A stretch of 64,000 bases of DNA from Archivesica marissinica (taxonomy: Eukaryota; Mollusca; Bivalvia; Venerida; Vesicomyidae). The notes beneath the pieces are model-generated. The model was not told the DNA's origin. It was given only the letters and a program-made list of their open reading frames with translations, and ran no database searches. Shown here piece after piece: positions 1 to 11,000 of this stretch. The stretch lies in the NCBI GenBank assembly GCA_014843695.1, contig CM026397.1, positions 46,438,891 to 46,502,890 of the forward strand, read 5' to 3'. Position 1 is the first letter of the stretch. Each line of letters begins with the position of its first letter. The translations under genes and the position numbers were made by a program.

Positions 1-1
1 G

Positions 2-1858
2 AGAAAGAACTTCAAGTATTTTTCCATGAAGAGAGGCGTACTATACAGAGAAGTCAAGGAGGGAGAGAGTTCGATCACCCAGCTTGTTCTGCCAGCGATA
101 TATAGAGAAACTGCACTAAGTGGATTGCACGACGATATAGGACACCCAGGGAGAGATCGAACATGGTCGCTAGTGAGAGAACGATTCTTTTGGCCAGGGA
201 TGACTGCGGATATTGAACGTCATGTAAAGCAGTGCGGACGTTGCCTCAGGCGGAAGAGTAAGACGAACATGAAAGCACCATTGGTGAACATAGTGACAAC
301 CTACCCGTTAGAGCTCATTTGCATGGATTATATGACCTTAGAGCCATCCAAAGGAGGTACTTCAAACATCCTTGTGATAACGGAACATTTCACCAAGTTC
401 GCCATGGCCATCCCTACCAGAAACCAGACAGCAGCTACCACCGCCAATGCCTTCTACGAGAATTTCATTCTTAATTATGGTATCCCCACAAAGATCCATT
501 CCGATCAAGGCGCTAACTTCCAGTCGGAATTACTGAGGGAGGTGTGTAGACTCACTGGCATTGAGCAATCGAGGACTTCCATATACCATCCGATGGGAAA
601 CGGACAAACCGAGAGATTCAATCGCACATTACTTGCCATGTTAGGGGCACTTGAGCCAGAGCAGAAGTGCGATTGGAAGAAATACGTCACGAACTTGGTC
701 TACGCCTATAACGCAACGCCTCACGAGAGCACCAGAGTAGCGCCCTTTGAGCTGATGTTCGGCCGAAAACCAAGATTGCCCATATATTCCGTGTTCCAGA
801 CTGATGTCAACAACGACCTGAATCAGTCTACAGTCACATACATCGCAGAGCTCAGGAAGCGGATGAAAACAACACAAGAGATAGTCAAGAGAACGACCGA
901 TAAGGCTAGAGAAACCCAGACGTTACAATATGACAAGAAAGCAAAGGCAGTGAAGTTGACCATCGGCGACAAGGTGTTGGTTAAGATCGTTGCGTTCGAG
1001 GATAAGCACAAGATTGCGGATAGGTTTGAGCAGGAGACATACGAAGTCATTAGACAACCTATAGAAAATATCCCAGTGTATGAGGTGCGAGCACCAGACG
1101 GGAAGGTGAAGAAGCTGCACAGGAACCATCTGTTGCCATTAGGATTCGTCGCTGATGAACCAGAACCGGAACAGATGGCGAAGATTCCACCCGTACCAAG
1201 ACCCAGAAGAACTTTAGAGAGAGAAGTCGTTAGAGCACCGAGCACAGAGAAGACAGCTGCAACGAAGAACAGTGGTACCACTGAAGAGAGTAGAAACGAT
1301 GAGACGTCAGATGAAGAGTCATCATATGACGAATCAGATACACTTGTAATACCTATGAGTATATATGGGGACGCCCAGAACAGATCTGATAGAGTAGATA
1401 TAGAGGAGACCGTGCAAGAGAGAGTAGCTAGAGATGATGGTGAAGATGAAGATAGCAGGCACGATGCCAGTTGTGATAGAAGAGCTGTTAGTGTAGATGA
1501 TGAGACCGAGGAGGTAGAAGGAGACTTAGCTACAGAAGGTGCTAGAGAAAACAACGACACTCTTGTGACTGCAGAAGATACAGAAGAGCATACAGACGAG
1601 AACAGGGATGAGGAGGATAGTGTTGATAGAGTTATACCGGATAGAGACAAAGAAGCAGAAGAAGTACCGCAGCCAGTTAGAAAATCAGGGCGAGCGAGGA
1701 AATTACCAGATAGATTTGATGCATATGTGATGAATACAGTACCGAGCAGACCAGTGGATGAGAGATTACATGCGTTAGATGCTCTCATGCACTCAGGTGT
1801 TTTTAATTCGTTGAATACGGAGATGACGACGAAAATTTTAAATTCTGTAATGAAATAA
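2..1858 (+). CDS. Ty3/gypsy retrotransposon Pol, integrase part (5' truncated by window)
   Basis: The frame is open from the left edge, so protease, reverse transcriptase and RNase H would lie outside; the first ATG (base 26) is internal. The order is: an HHCC zinc-binding domain (H and H near residues 35-41, then CGRC near 70), a DDE integrase core with D in CMDYM (about residue 100), D in HSDQGANF and E in GNGQTERFNR spaced as D-35-E, and a C-terminal barrel-like region. A 170-residue acidic Asp/Glu/Ser-rich tail follows, ending in a basic GRARKLPDRF motif often seen at gypsy Pol ends. The integrase joins element cDNA to host DNA. No internal stop breaks the reading frame, so this copy may be young. 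No chromodomain is obvious. Confidence 0.93.
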   Translation, partial: RKNFKYFSMKRGVLYREVKEGESSITQLVLPAIYRETALSGLHDDIGHPGRDRTWSLVRERFFWPGMTADIERHVKQCGRCLRRKSKTNMKAPLVNIVTTYPLELICMDYMTLEPSKGGTSNILVITEHFTKFAMAIPTRNQTAATTANAFYENFILNYGIPTKIHSDQGANFQSELLREVCRLTGIEQSRTSIYHPMGNGQTERFNRTLLAMLGALEPEQKCDWKKYVTNLVYAYNATPHESTRVAPFELMFGRKPRLPIYSVFQTDVNNDLNQSTVTYIAELRKRMKTTQEIVKRTTDKARETQTLQYDKKAKAVKLTIGDKVLVKIVAFEDKHKIADRFEQETYEVIRQPIENIPVYEVRAPDGKVKKLHRNHLLPLGFVADEPEPEQMAKIPPVPRPRRTLEREVVRAPSTEKTAATKNSGTTEESRNDETSDEESSYDESDTLVIPMSIYGDAQNRSDRVDIEETVQERVARDDGEDEDSRHDASCDRRAVSVDDETEEVEGDLATEGARENNDTLVTAEDTEEHTDENRDEEDSVDRVIPDRDKEAEEVPQPVRKSGRARKLPDRFDAYVMNTVPSRPVDERLHALDALMHSGVFNSLNTEMTTKILNSVMK

Positions 1859-2514
1859 TTAGTATTGTACTGTATTGCTATTATCCAGTCATGATATTGA
1901 TTTTTTTTACCAGTTAGAAGTTAGACATTTTGAAAACTAGCACTTTTGACTAATAATGTACATATTTTTGTTTTTCTAGTTTGCTGCAGTTTGTGTTAAG
2001 CACATGCATGTAGAAGCATTGAGGACAATGTTTGCAGTAAGAGGAGAAGAAGATGCAGATATTATGTTTAATGTTGTTTTATTTATAGGTTTATAGAGAA
2101 GTTAATATATAATTTAAGGTGTTAGAATTAGATTATATTAATTAATAAGTTTGAATAGATTAGACTCAACAATAGCATGTCTTATACTAGATTTTGCTTA
2201 AGTGAATTAAATGTTGTAGTTATTAATGACTATAATATTGATGTTTAGAGTAAATATGTTTTTGGTATTCTTTACAGATGCTAGCACAACTGTAGATGAG
2301 GGAGCAGGAGTGATGGGTTATTATATTAGATATTAAAAGTTAGTTCTTAGAGTTATCATATAATGGAATTAGTATTTTTTAGCTTATTTATGTATATGTG
2401 TTGATTTATGGTTATGTATAAGCCAACAATCCTAAATTGTTGACTAGAGATATAATCTACTAATTAAAAGTGATTTCGATTCCTTTCAGTGTAAATGACG
2501 GGACGTCATTTCCC
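1859..2514 (+). other. Non-coding spacer between pol stop and polypurine tract
   Basis: AT-rich stretch of about 655 bp within the gypsy element, with stops in all frames and no env-like reading frame. It is long for a 3' untranslated region of a simple gypsy element and may be the relic of a lost third reading frame; that is inference. Confidence 0.6.
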
Positions 2515-2528
2515 GGAGAGGGGGAGTA
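2515..2528 (+). promoter_or_regulatory. Polypurine tract of the gypsy element
   Basis: The all-purine run ending GGGGGAG (plus TA) lies directly before the TG that opens the 3' LTR, the expected place for plus-strand priming in LTR retrotransposons. Confidence 0.8.
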
Positions 2529-2882
2529 TGTAGTAGGGTCCGTTTTAGCCTCCATACTTTAAACCAGTTATTCCTTGTAGATATACACGATGTGTAATGG
2601 TCAGTGAGACGCAACCGTGCGTAGCGAGTTTAACTCGAGGATATGTGTATGATCGTTATGTAGCGTGGTATTCCAACGCAGTCACTTCCAATATCGTATG
2701 ATAGTCGGACGTCTTTTATAAAGAGAGCATTTTATAATATAGTTAGAGAATAGACGTCTTCAAATGTATTATTCAGAACCAAAGCATTCGAGAGCCTTGT
2801 TGTCTACGGTGATCGAATAGAGTGATGAATCGTATAGGGTGTTGTCATTTTACTGATCCCCCAGAATAAGAACCCTACCACA
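2529..2882 (+). repeat. 3' long terminal repeat of the gypsy element
   Basis: It begins TGTAGTAGGGT and ends ACCCTACCACA, an inverted terminal match with one mismatch and canonical TG...CA ends. Length is 354 bp. A TATAAA box at about 2717 could be the U3 promoter. The partner 5' LTR is outside the window, so LTR divergence and age cannot be read. Confidence 0.85.
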
Positions 2883-2925
2883 CATGGTCCAATGAAAGAG
2901 CCACGTTTCTCGCTTCTAAATCATA

Positions 2926-3165
2926 TTAGTTTATACAAATTTATTTCAGCTCGATTGCAAAACAAGTTCTTACAACTTATATTAATCACTCTCGAGACCT
3001 CATTCCTGATGGAATCCATCGCCACGAGGGGGATAGAAGAGGCAACGTGGAATTTAAATGCCTTGCCTAAGGGCACAATCGTAACGGCTCCAGTGGAGCT
3101 CGAACTCCGGACCTTTTGCACCTGAAGCGAACGCGCATCCACTGCGCTATGTGTCTAAATCATAT
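2926..3165 (-). mobile_element. tRNA-derived SINE, family B
   Basis: On the minus strand it shows a tRNA-like head with a B-box-like GGAGTTCGA, then a body with GTGCCCTTAGG and GATGGATTCCATC, and a tail with AGTGATTAATATAAGTTG then TTGTATAAAC. The same sequence recurs at 5020, 29262, 32428 and 56245, which supports a SINE rather than a tRNA gene. Confidence 0.8.
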
Positions 3166-3339
3166 AGATGCGACCTACTTATGTACGTTGTCAGATTGGC
3201 CCGTCTTAACGAAACATACACCTAGCTTCGCTCGTTACGACGGGCCAATTCGTGATCTATCCTATACATATATGATACATGTGTTTATACAAAGATTAAA
3301 AATTTACAATGACATAACAAACACGTGCTTACACAAAGA

Positions 3340-3530
3340 CTAAACATACCGGGAAGTATGTGAGATGGTACGGTGGTCACCAGATCGGACAGATGGGTTT
3401 TCTCCGGGTACTCCGGTTTCCTTCCACACAAATGACCACATTTACGCTTTCATAGGCTTCATCGAGAGTGATTAATATAAGTTGTTAGAACTTGCTTCGC
3501 AATCGTTGTAAAATAAATAAAGTTTAAACT
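3340..3530 (+). mobile_element. SINE family C copy (tail shared with family B)
   Basis: The copy carries GGTCACCAGATCGGACAG, a CACAAATG segment and the tail AGTGATTAATATAAGTTG, CTTCGCAATCGTTG and TAAAATAAATAAA. Minus-strand relatives lie at 18945 and 23395. The tail matches family B, but the front part differs. Confidence 0.6.
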
Positions 3531-4580
3531 TAAACATACAGAAATATACTAAACATTTTTAATACAACTGAATAGCAAACAGTTTGCCTCTTTTGAGTAC
3601 ATACATAAATGAAATTATTCACGTTTACCATCGTTACTCTATTCTAGTCCATCTTTATTCATGCCATCAGTATAATAAGTTTGCTCTACGCCTTCTAGTC
3701 ATGTTTTGAACGTAATGTTCGTGATTATCATCTGCGTATCTATATACAAGCGCAGTTTACACAATATCTTCACTCGAGGCATATTTTGACAGCAGTGAGG
3801 AACTTTCTAGTTATATAATTATGGTTATTCCCAGCCCGCCCTCCCAATACAAGATATATGACTCATTAAACAAGGCTGTTGTTTAATCATCGATCTTAAA
3901 CTTAATTTTGATAGTAATCTTGAATAATTATTTATTACTTAAGACACTTTCAATATGCTTTTACTTTAAAGTATGTTAGTATTTTTTCAGGTTTATCAAG
4001 ATCCGTCCAAAACGTTCAACCTGGATCCACTTACGTTCTATATTGTGCTTCCTACCATCAGTGTTTACTGATTGAGAATTCGATGGACAGAATTGAGTCG
4101 TGACTATAATAACAATTTAAGACAGAGTGTTGTTAATGATTAAGAGCGTGATATTGTACAAAGGAGTTAGAACTAGTATATAGATGTTAACCAGTTTTAT
4201 CGTTATGCTAGTCCCTGGGAAGGTCGCGGGGCAGCAAAGAAGGCCTTTTCACACTGGATAGTTTGCGTGGATTCTTTCTACTTCCCCCTCCTGCTCCTTC
4301 ACAAAAAAGAAATAGAAAAAGATGAGGAGATTATACTTCATGTATAATTATGGGAGTGGGTTGGAGCAGCCGGCACTACAGTTTAGTATTTACGTGATTT
4401 TCTGAGGGATTGGCTTACGTTAGAACATATGGTGTAACATCGTAGACATATTTACTCCACTTGAATTTTAATCATTCGCACTCGGGTTACTTTGGGGGCA
4501 TGTACAAGATATTTGCTACCAATGCATATCTTATAAATATTGAATGCTGTCAAATACAAATGCCTGAATCCTATTTTGTT
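3531..4580. other. AT-rich intergenic sequence
   Basis: No reading frame, RNA gene or clear repeat could be supported here. It lies downstream of the minus-strand helicase gene, so part of it may be beyond that gene's 3' end. Confidence 0.5.
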
Positions 4581-4582
4581 TC

Positions 4583-4588
4583 TTTATT
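4583..4588 (-). terminator. Candidate poly(A) signal AATAAA of the HELZ2-like gene
   Basis: AATAAA on the minus strand lies about 190 nt past the stop codon of the last helicase exon. It is the first canonical hexamer I see in that direction. Cleavage site not determined. Confidence 0.45.
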
Positions 4589-4780
4589 GTATTTGTAGTT
4601 GGTAGGAACATGGGATAAGTGAATAATTGATTTACTCACGATGCAGAGTGAGTAACGTATTTTATATACACTAATTCTATTATACGTCCAGTTTTGTTTC
4701 TCCTACAACCTGTATCTCCATCCTGGCCGATTGCTAATGGATATTTATTCATCCCTGATGTTTCTGCGGCGGCGTCTGCC

Positions 4781-5013
4781 TCATGGTTGTTCCCATTCAT
4801 CAAACGAACCTGTGTACGATGTTGCCTCGCCCCTTTGGAACATGGAATCTGCATATCTACGATTGCTGTCCGCTATGTTTTGTTTCATCCTCTGTTGTCT
4901 TGTTCGCACTGATTGTGGTGGAAATTGTTCTGTTGTCATGATACAGCCACGCACCTCATAGTGTTGTATAAGCTTCTTCCATACAGAGTCCCGGGATAAC
5001 AAATTCGTGTTAC
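4781..5013 (-). CDS. HELZ2-like exon H10 (C-terminus, stop)
   Basis: The acceptor TTTTAG precedes GT AAC ACG; the split glycine codon completes LIIIG from exon H9, giving GNTNLLSRDSVWKKLIQHY. This is the usual post-motif-VI segment (LL...W..LI.HY) of UPF1-type helicases. About 50 polar residues follow, ending in EWEQP and a TGA. The exon overlaps misleading small reading frames on the other strand. Confidence 0.88.
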
Positions 5014-8000
5014 CTAAAATGCACCATTAGTTTATACAAATTTATTTTAGCTCGATTGCGAAGCAAGTTCTTTCAACTTATATGAATCACTCTCGAGACC
5101 TCATTCCTGATGTAAATCCATCGCCATGAAGGAGAGAGAAGAGGCAATGTGAAATTTAAATGCCTTGCCTAAGGGCACAATCGTAACCGCTCCAGCGGGG
5201 TTCGAACTCCGGACCGTTCGCACCTGAAGCGAACGCACATCCACTGTGCTATCACGACTTCCACTGTGCTATCACGACTTCCACAAAATACACCATTAAC
5301 CCATTCAACCCCAAGTAACTAACATGGACTGATGCATGATATTTTTAGACGAATAAATTAAGAAGAAAATTACCTTTAAACCAGTTCATTTATCAAAATG
5401 GGTAATTTTATCTAAAAAATAGTAATATTTATTACTGACAAAAAGTGCAGATCCTGATGAGACGGCTCATCTGGATCTACACTTTTATGAATGACCGGTG
5501 GTGACATTCAACTTAACGAAGTCCTGAAATTGTGAATTTGTGAAATTGAAATTGTAAAACCGTGAGTTTGCATGAAATCGTCGTGAATTTGTAAAGTTGA
5601 AATCGTGAATTTATGAAGTTGAAATTGTGAATATGTGTCAAACCTGTGATAAGCAGCCAGTCAAGGGATTCACGGAAAGTCACTGCTTAGCATAGGTGGC
5701 TGCTTAATAGAGGTCAACTGTATATTAAAACTACATATTGAGAATCTAGAAACTGGCTGATTAATAGAGGTCAACTGTATAGTAAAACTACATATCGGGA
5801 ATCTAGAAACTGGCTGATTAATGGAGGTGACCACCAACACAGGTGTGACTGTACATTAGTAGAAATTATGAAATAGCATTTTTACTCTCTCATATATTTC
5901 TATTTTTGAATAATTAGTTTTCAGATTTTTAGCACACTTTTAATGATCATCTCACATACGAATTGTCCTGTTTTTTGGTGTGAAAGTACTATTATCTGAG
6001 GGGTATCCATGGCCCAGTGGTTAAGGTCAAATTGACTATAAATCACTCCCCCCACCCCATTGGGGGTGTCGTTTTCAATCAAATAAAAAAGCTATCCAGC
6101 TAATTTATGGCACAGACGGATCTGTAGTCCAGTGTCTAACACGTCGGATTGGTAATCCAGGGATCACAGGTTCGATCCCCGTCTGACCGTATAAAATTAA
6201 TAATCTTTAAGATGGAACTTTAAATCAAGGTCTCGACTAGGTGCTGTACACCGTGTACGTAAAAGAACCAGAGGAGACTCTGGAATGGATCTCTGTCTGT
6301 ATCATTCGACTATTCTCCAAAAATCTAAAATACCTAATCTCTTCAGAAGGCGTCGCTCATATGGGCAACCGATAGCGACGATAAATAAACGTAAAACACA
6401 CACACTAGTTTATGGTCGTTCTACACGGGTGCTTGTCCACGCCAGAATTTCTACCAAGAGTTTCATTTGAAGTGGACGACCGAAACCATTCGGCCACGGA
6501 CCCCCCCCCCATGCTTACATTCCTTCATTGATACACTGCTTTACAACATTCCATCTTCATATTATACATATAATAATTGACGGACGATATGAGAGTAGAA
6601 GTAAAATAAGATGAGGGGATAAACTGCTCTTACCTATAATGATGAGGCCTTTTCGTGCTCTGGTTAAGGCAACGTTGACCTGGTTTTGGTCAGTTATGAA
6701 TCCTAAATTGTGCTTGCACCATCCCAGTGTTGGATTGTCCTCAATTTTGTAATTTGGAAGCGATCGAACTGTGCTAAATATCACATAATCCCATTCTCCA
6801 CCTACAAATAATATAATAAAAAATAATGAGTTGTATGCCCCACAGAGCAGCAGTTTCTCTCAATTGTTAAACACTCAACTAAATGTGTTTTTATGTTATA
6901 TAATTAAGCATTACGCAGGTATCAAACATATCTACCACTATGCCAGCGTAAATGCCACAAAACACAAACAACGAGAAAATAACGTTGAGCATTGTATGTT
7001 CCATTAATGTCAAACCCCTTGCGGGGACCTAGACATGTTTTCCTGGGCAGGCTTAGCCGACCTAAATGGTTAACCAGTACTAAGCAATGTGTATGAGGTG
7101 CCTTGCTCAATGACACTACATACGTGGCCTGACCAAGTATCGAACCCGGGACCGTTCAATTCCAAATCCGACGCTCTACGACTGGACCACGGTTGAGCAC
7201 AGGTTTATTATAACAATAGCTCTGACCATAAGCACAGGGCATACTTTTTTCCTCTGCCCCACTTCATACATAACATAGATAGATAGATAGATGTGAATTA
7301 TATACTGACCCCAAAAAGAAACTGTGCAATTGCCTTAGAGGTAAAATTTATAACCTTTTAGAAAATAATATAGGCCAATTTGGACGTCTACGCGCTTAAA
7401 TATTGGGTTCATTAGCGCAATGTGTGAAGGATAATAGTTTCTTCACTCATGATAGTAAAATCCAAAATTCTAAAATTTGTAAAAAAAAAGTACCGGTTAA
7501 TATAAAAGTGCACATTTTTTTTTAAAATCAGAATACTATAATGTTCATACCTTGACTTGAAACCACTGTGCTAACATTTTCGTCCACAAACCCATCGTTG
7601 CTAAGTCTCTTCTTTATTTCAGAGCACTGGGAATTGTATTGAGAGAGGATCTGGACACTATCACTAGACTTCTCTCTAGTCAAGTACGAGAAGACCTTCA
7701 TCTAAAATACACAAGTGACAAATAATCATTTTAGGTTAGGTCTTTCAATTATTCCTAGAAAGTCATATAGTCAGTAGATTAAACGTAAAGTGTTTGTTTA
7801 TTATAGTGTCACCCCTACTTTAAAGGGCCAGCCATTTCTGACTTATGAGACACCTCTTTTTATGAACATCAGTACTTGCCGAATCCTATGCTTGTATACC
7901 AGGAACCAGGCTGGTAGGCAATCGGTAAACATCATTTAACTAGCTGGCGGCTCACCAACCGGCCATATCAGAACGAACCCCTGAGTTTGAACCTTCGACA

Positions 8001-11000
8001 TGCCGCTCCGTAGGTTGCCACGGAGACGGAGATTATATAACAATGTGGTACGATTCTGCAACAACATACATTTACATTAACGAGTTAGAATTATTGATGA
8101 CTGTACTGAGATGGATAAGTAATGATATACACCTATACAAGATTCGGAGGGTTACCGAGTGCAACTAGTACATGTTACGAAATCGCTTAGTTGACCTTTT
8201 AAATACTGTAGCATATTGCATGAAACTCAATACTGCCCAATTAATGATCTCGGTATTAAAATATATTTATATGTATAGGATATAAGCCGAAAACGATCCA
8301 ATATGGATCGAAGACAGTACCAATATTTTACACATTGGATCCGTTTGATGTTTATATCTTACTTAAAACACACACATGTATAACAAAATCCTACTAATTA
8401 AAATTGTTAATTTCGTACATATACGCGTAGGATTTAATATAATACTCTGGCATTTTGACAGCAGTCCAGTATTAATAATAATGTACTGCAAGTACAAAGG
8501 TATGATGTCACGACAGTGTGTTATGTGTTTTACGTTTATTTATCCTCGCTACCGGTTACCCATATGAGCGACGCCTCCTGATGAGATTAGTCATTTTAGA
8601 TGTTGGAGGATAGTGCAATGATACAGAGAGAGACCCATTCCAGAGTATCCTCTGGTTCTTTTACGTGCATGGTGTAAAGCACCGACACGAGACCTCGGTT
8701 TAACGTCCCATCTGAAAGACTGTTAATTTTATTAGGGTCAGACGGGGGATCGAACCTGCGATCCCTGGATTACCAGTCCAGTGTTACCACTGGACTACAG
8801 ATTCACAGTGTTTTAAGACTGACCAGGCAAACTATATCAACGCCTGTTCCCAGGCTATGCTAATCCAGGCACCGGTCCCTCGTCTGACTCTGACTAATAA
8901 TACTAGCATTCTTTCAAATGGGACCAAAAACTAAAGTTTCATGTATCGGTGCTATACACTGGGCATGTAAAAGAACTATTTCTAGAATTGGAGACTGTGC
9001 ATTATCCTCCAAAAAGAAACTAAGCTGATCTGGATCTATGTTGTTTGCACATTCAGTCCAATTTATTCGACAGGCTAAGGATAAATATTAATATTCGTGG
9101 AAACAGAATTCCCAAATGATGTGACCTATAATGTTTACGCGATATTGATATCTCAGTATTGTCTAACAATGCATCACATCAGTGAATGTTATATTGGCAA
9201 TCTTTCATGTCCAGCTAACTTCTAGCCCGCTGTATCCATACTCTCCTCTCTATCCCAGCTCTAAGCGTCCAGCTAACTTCTAGCCCGCTGTATCCAGACT
9301 CTCCTCTCTATCCCAGCTCTCACTGTCCAGCTAACTCCTAGCCCGCTGTATCGAGATTCCTCTCTATCTCAGCGTCCAGCTAACTCCTAGCCCACTGTAT
9401 CCAGACTCTCCTCTCTATCTCAGCATCCAGCTAACTCCTACCCCGCTGTATCGAGACTCTCCTCTCTATCTCAGCTCTCAGCGTCCAGCTAACTCCTAGC
9501 CCGCTGTATCCAGACTCGCCTTTCTATCTCAGCTCTCGGCATCCAGCTAACTCCTAGCCTGCTGTATCCAGACTCGCTTCTCTATCCCAGCTCTCAGCGT
9601 CCAGCTAACTCCTAGTCCCCTGTATCCAGACTCGCCTCTCTATCCCAGCTCTCAGCGTCCAGCTAACTCCAAGCCCACTGTATCCATACTCTCCTCTCTA
9701 TCCCAGCTCTCAGCGTCCAACTAACTCATAGGCCGCTGTATCGAGACTCTCCTCTCTATCTCAGCTCTCAGCGTCCAGCTAACTCCTAGCTCGCTGTATC
9801 CAGACTCTCCTCTCTATCTCAGCTCTCAGCGTCCAGCTAACTCCTAGCCCGCTGTATCCAGACTCTCCTCTCTACCTCAGCATCCAGCTAACTCCTAGCC
9901 CGCTGTACCGAGACTCTCCTCTCTATCTCAGCTCTCAGTGTCCAGCTAACTCCTAGCCCGCTGTATCCAGACTCTCCTCTCTATCTCAGCTCTCAGCGTC
10001 CAGCTAACTCCTAGCCCGCTGTATCCAGACTCTCCTCTCTATCTCAGCTCTAAGTGTCCAGCTAACTCCTAGCCCGCTGTATCCATATCTATGACTCTAA
10101 ACTACCATCTCTATCTCAGATCTTCCTAAATTAACAACCAATATTCCCGCCCACTTATTAACATTACTTTAGACTACATGCAGAGAGACAGGACGATACC
10201 CAATCGTGCGTACACTTCTATTTATGGACATCTTAACTATCATTTAACATGAAGAGCATTTAAAGTCCCATGGTGTACCACTCATAATGTCACATCGGAC
10301 AGTCGGTGGTTCTACCTGGCTGTGCCTGAAATAATACTCGGATTGGCACCCAGATTCTTCCTCCACCAAGATACGTCACATGACCAAAACCCAAAAACAA
10401 ACAAAGCAAATACATAATTATTTATATTACCACATGGTCAATTTCAGCTGCATTGCTCTTTGACTGTTCGTTGCCATCTCCTGTGGATACTGTTAGAACC
10501 TGTTCCTCTCCGGCTACATGAACAAATACGTGCGGAAAACTTTCATGTGTGTTCGTTGGCCAAATATCCATTTTACCATTACACCAGCGACCTGGCCTAG
10601 TAACTAGTGCGTTACTGTAAAATTGTTGCGACGGAAATCTGCATATCTGCGGATTCTAAAATATATGCAAAATAGAATAAAATCAAAATTCTACTACATA
10701 ATGAATAATTGTGATATTACAGTCAAACCTGCGTTAGTGATCACCTCCATTAAGCAACCAACCTGTATTAAGCAGCCAGTTTCCAGATTCCCATTCGGTT
10801 GTTTTATTATATATTTGACCTCTATTAAGCAGCCACCTGTGCTAAGCAGCCACTTTCTCTGACTCCCTTGGCTGGCCCCTTAAGACAGGTTTGACTGTAC
10901 ATTACTAAATGTTAGATTAATTGTCAAACAACAAAATACATACATGTACATGTATTGGTGATAATTAAATATTTCATTAGTTATATATGATGCAAATATA

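Noticed and set aside
823..1788. 321-codon reading frame antisense to the integrase
   Set aside because: Shadow of the gypsy Pol frame; Ser-rich composition reflects the antisense of acidic codons.
4636..4961. Small plus- and minus-strand frames near 4.6-4.9 kb
   Set aside because: Out of frame with the conserved helicase C-terminal exon that overlaps them.
6111..6200. tRNA-like heads considered as tRNA genes
   Set aside because: A and B boxes exist, but no full cloverleaf, and the same head plus body recurs at many sites, as in SINEs.
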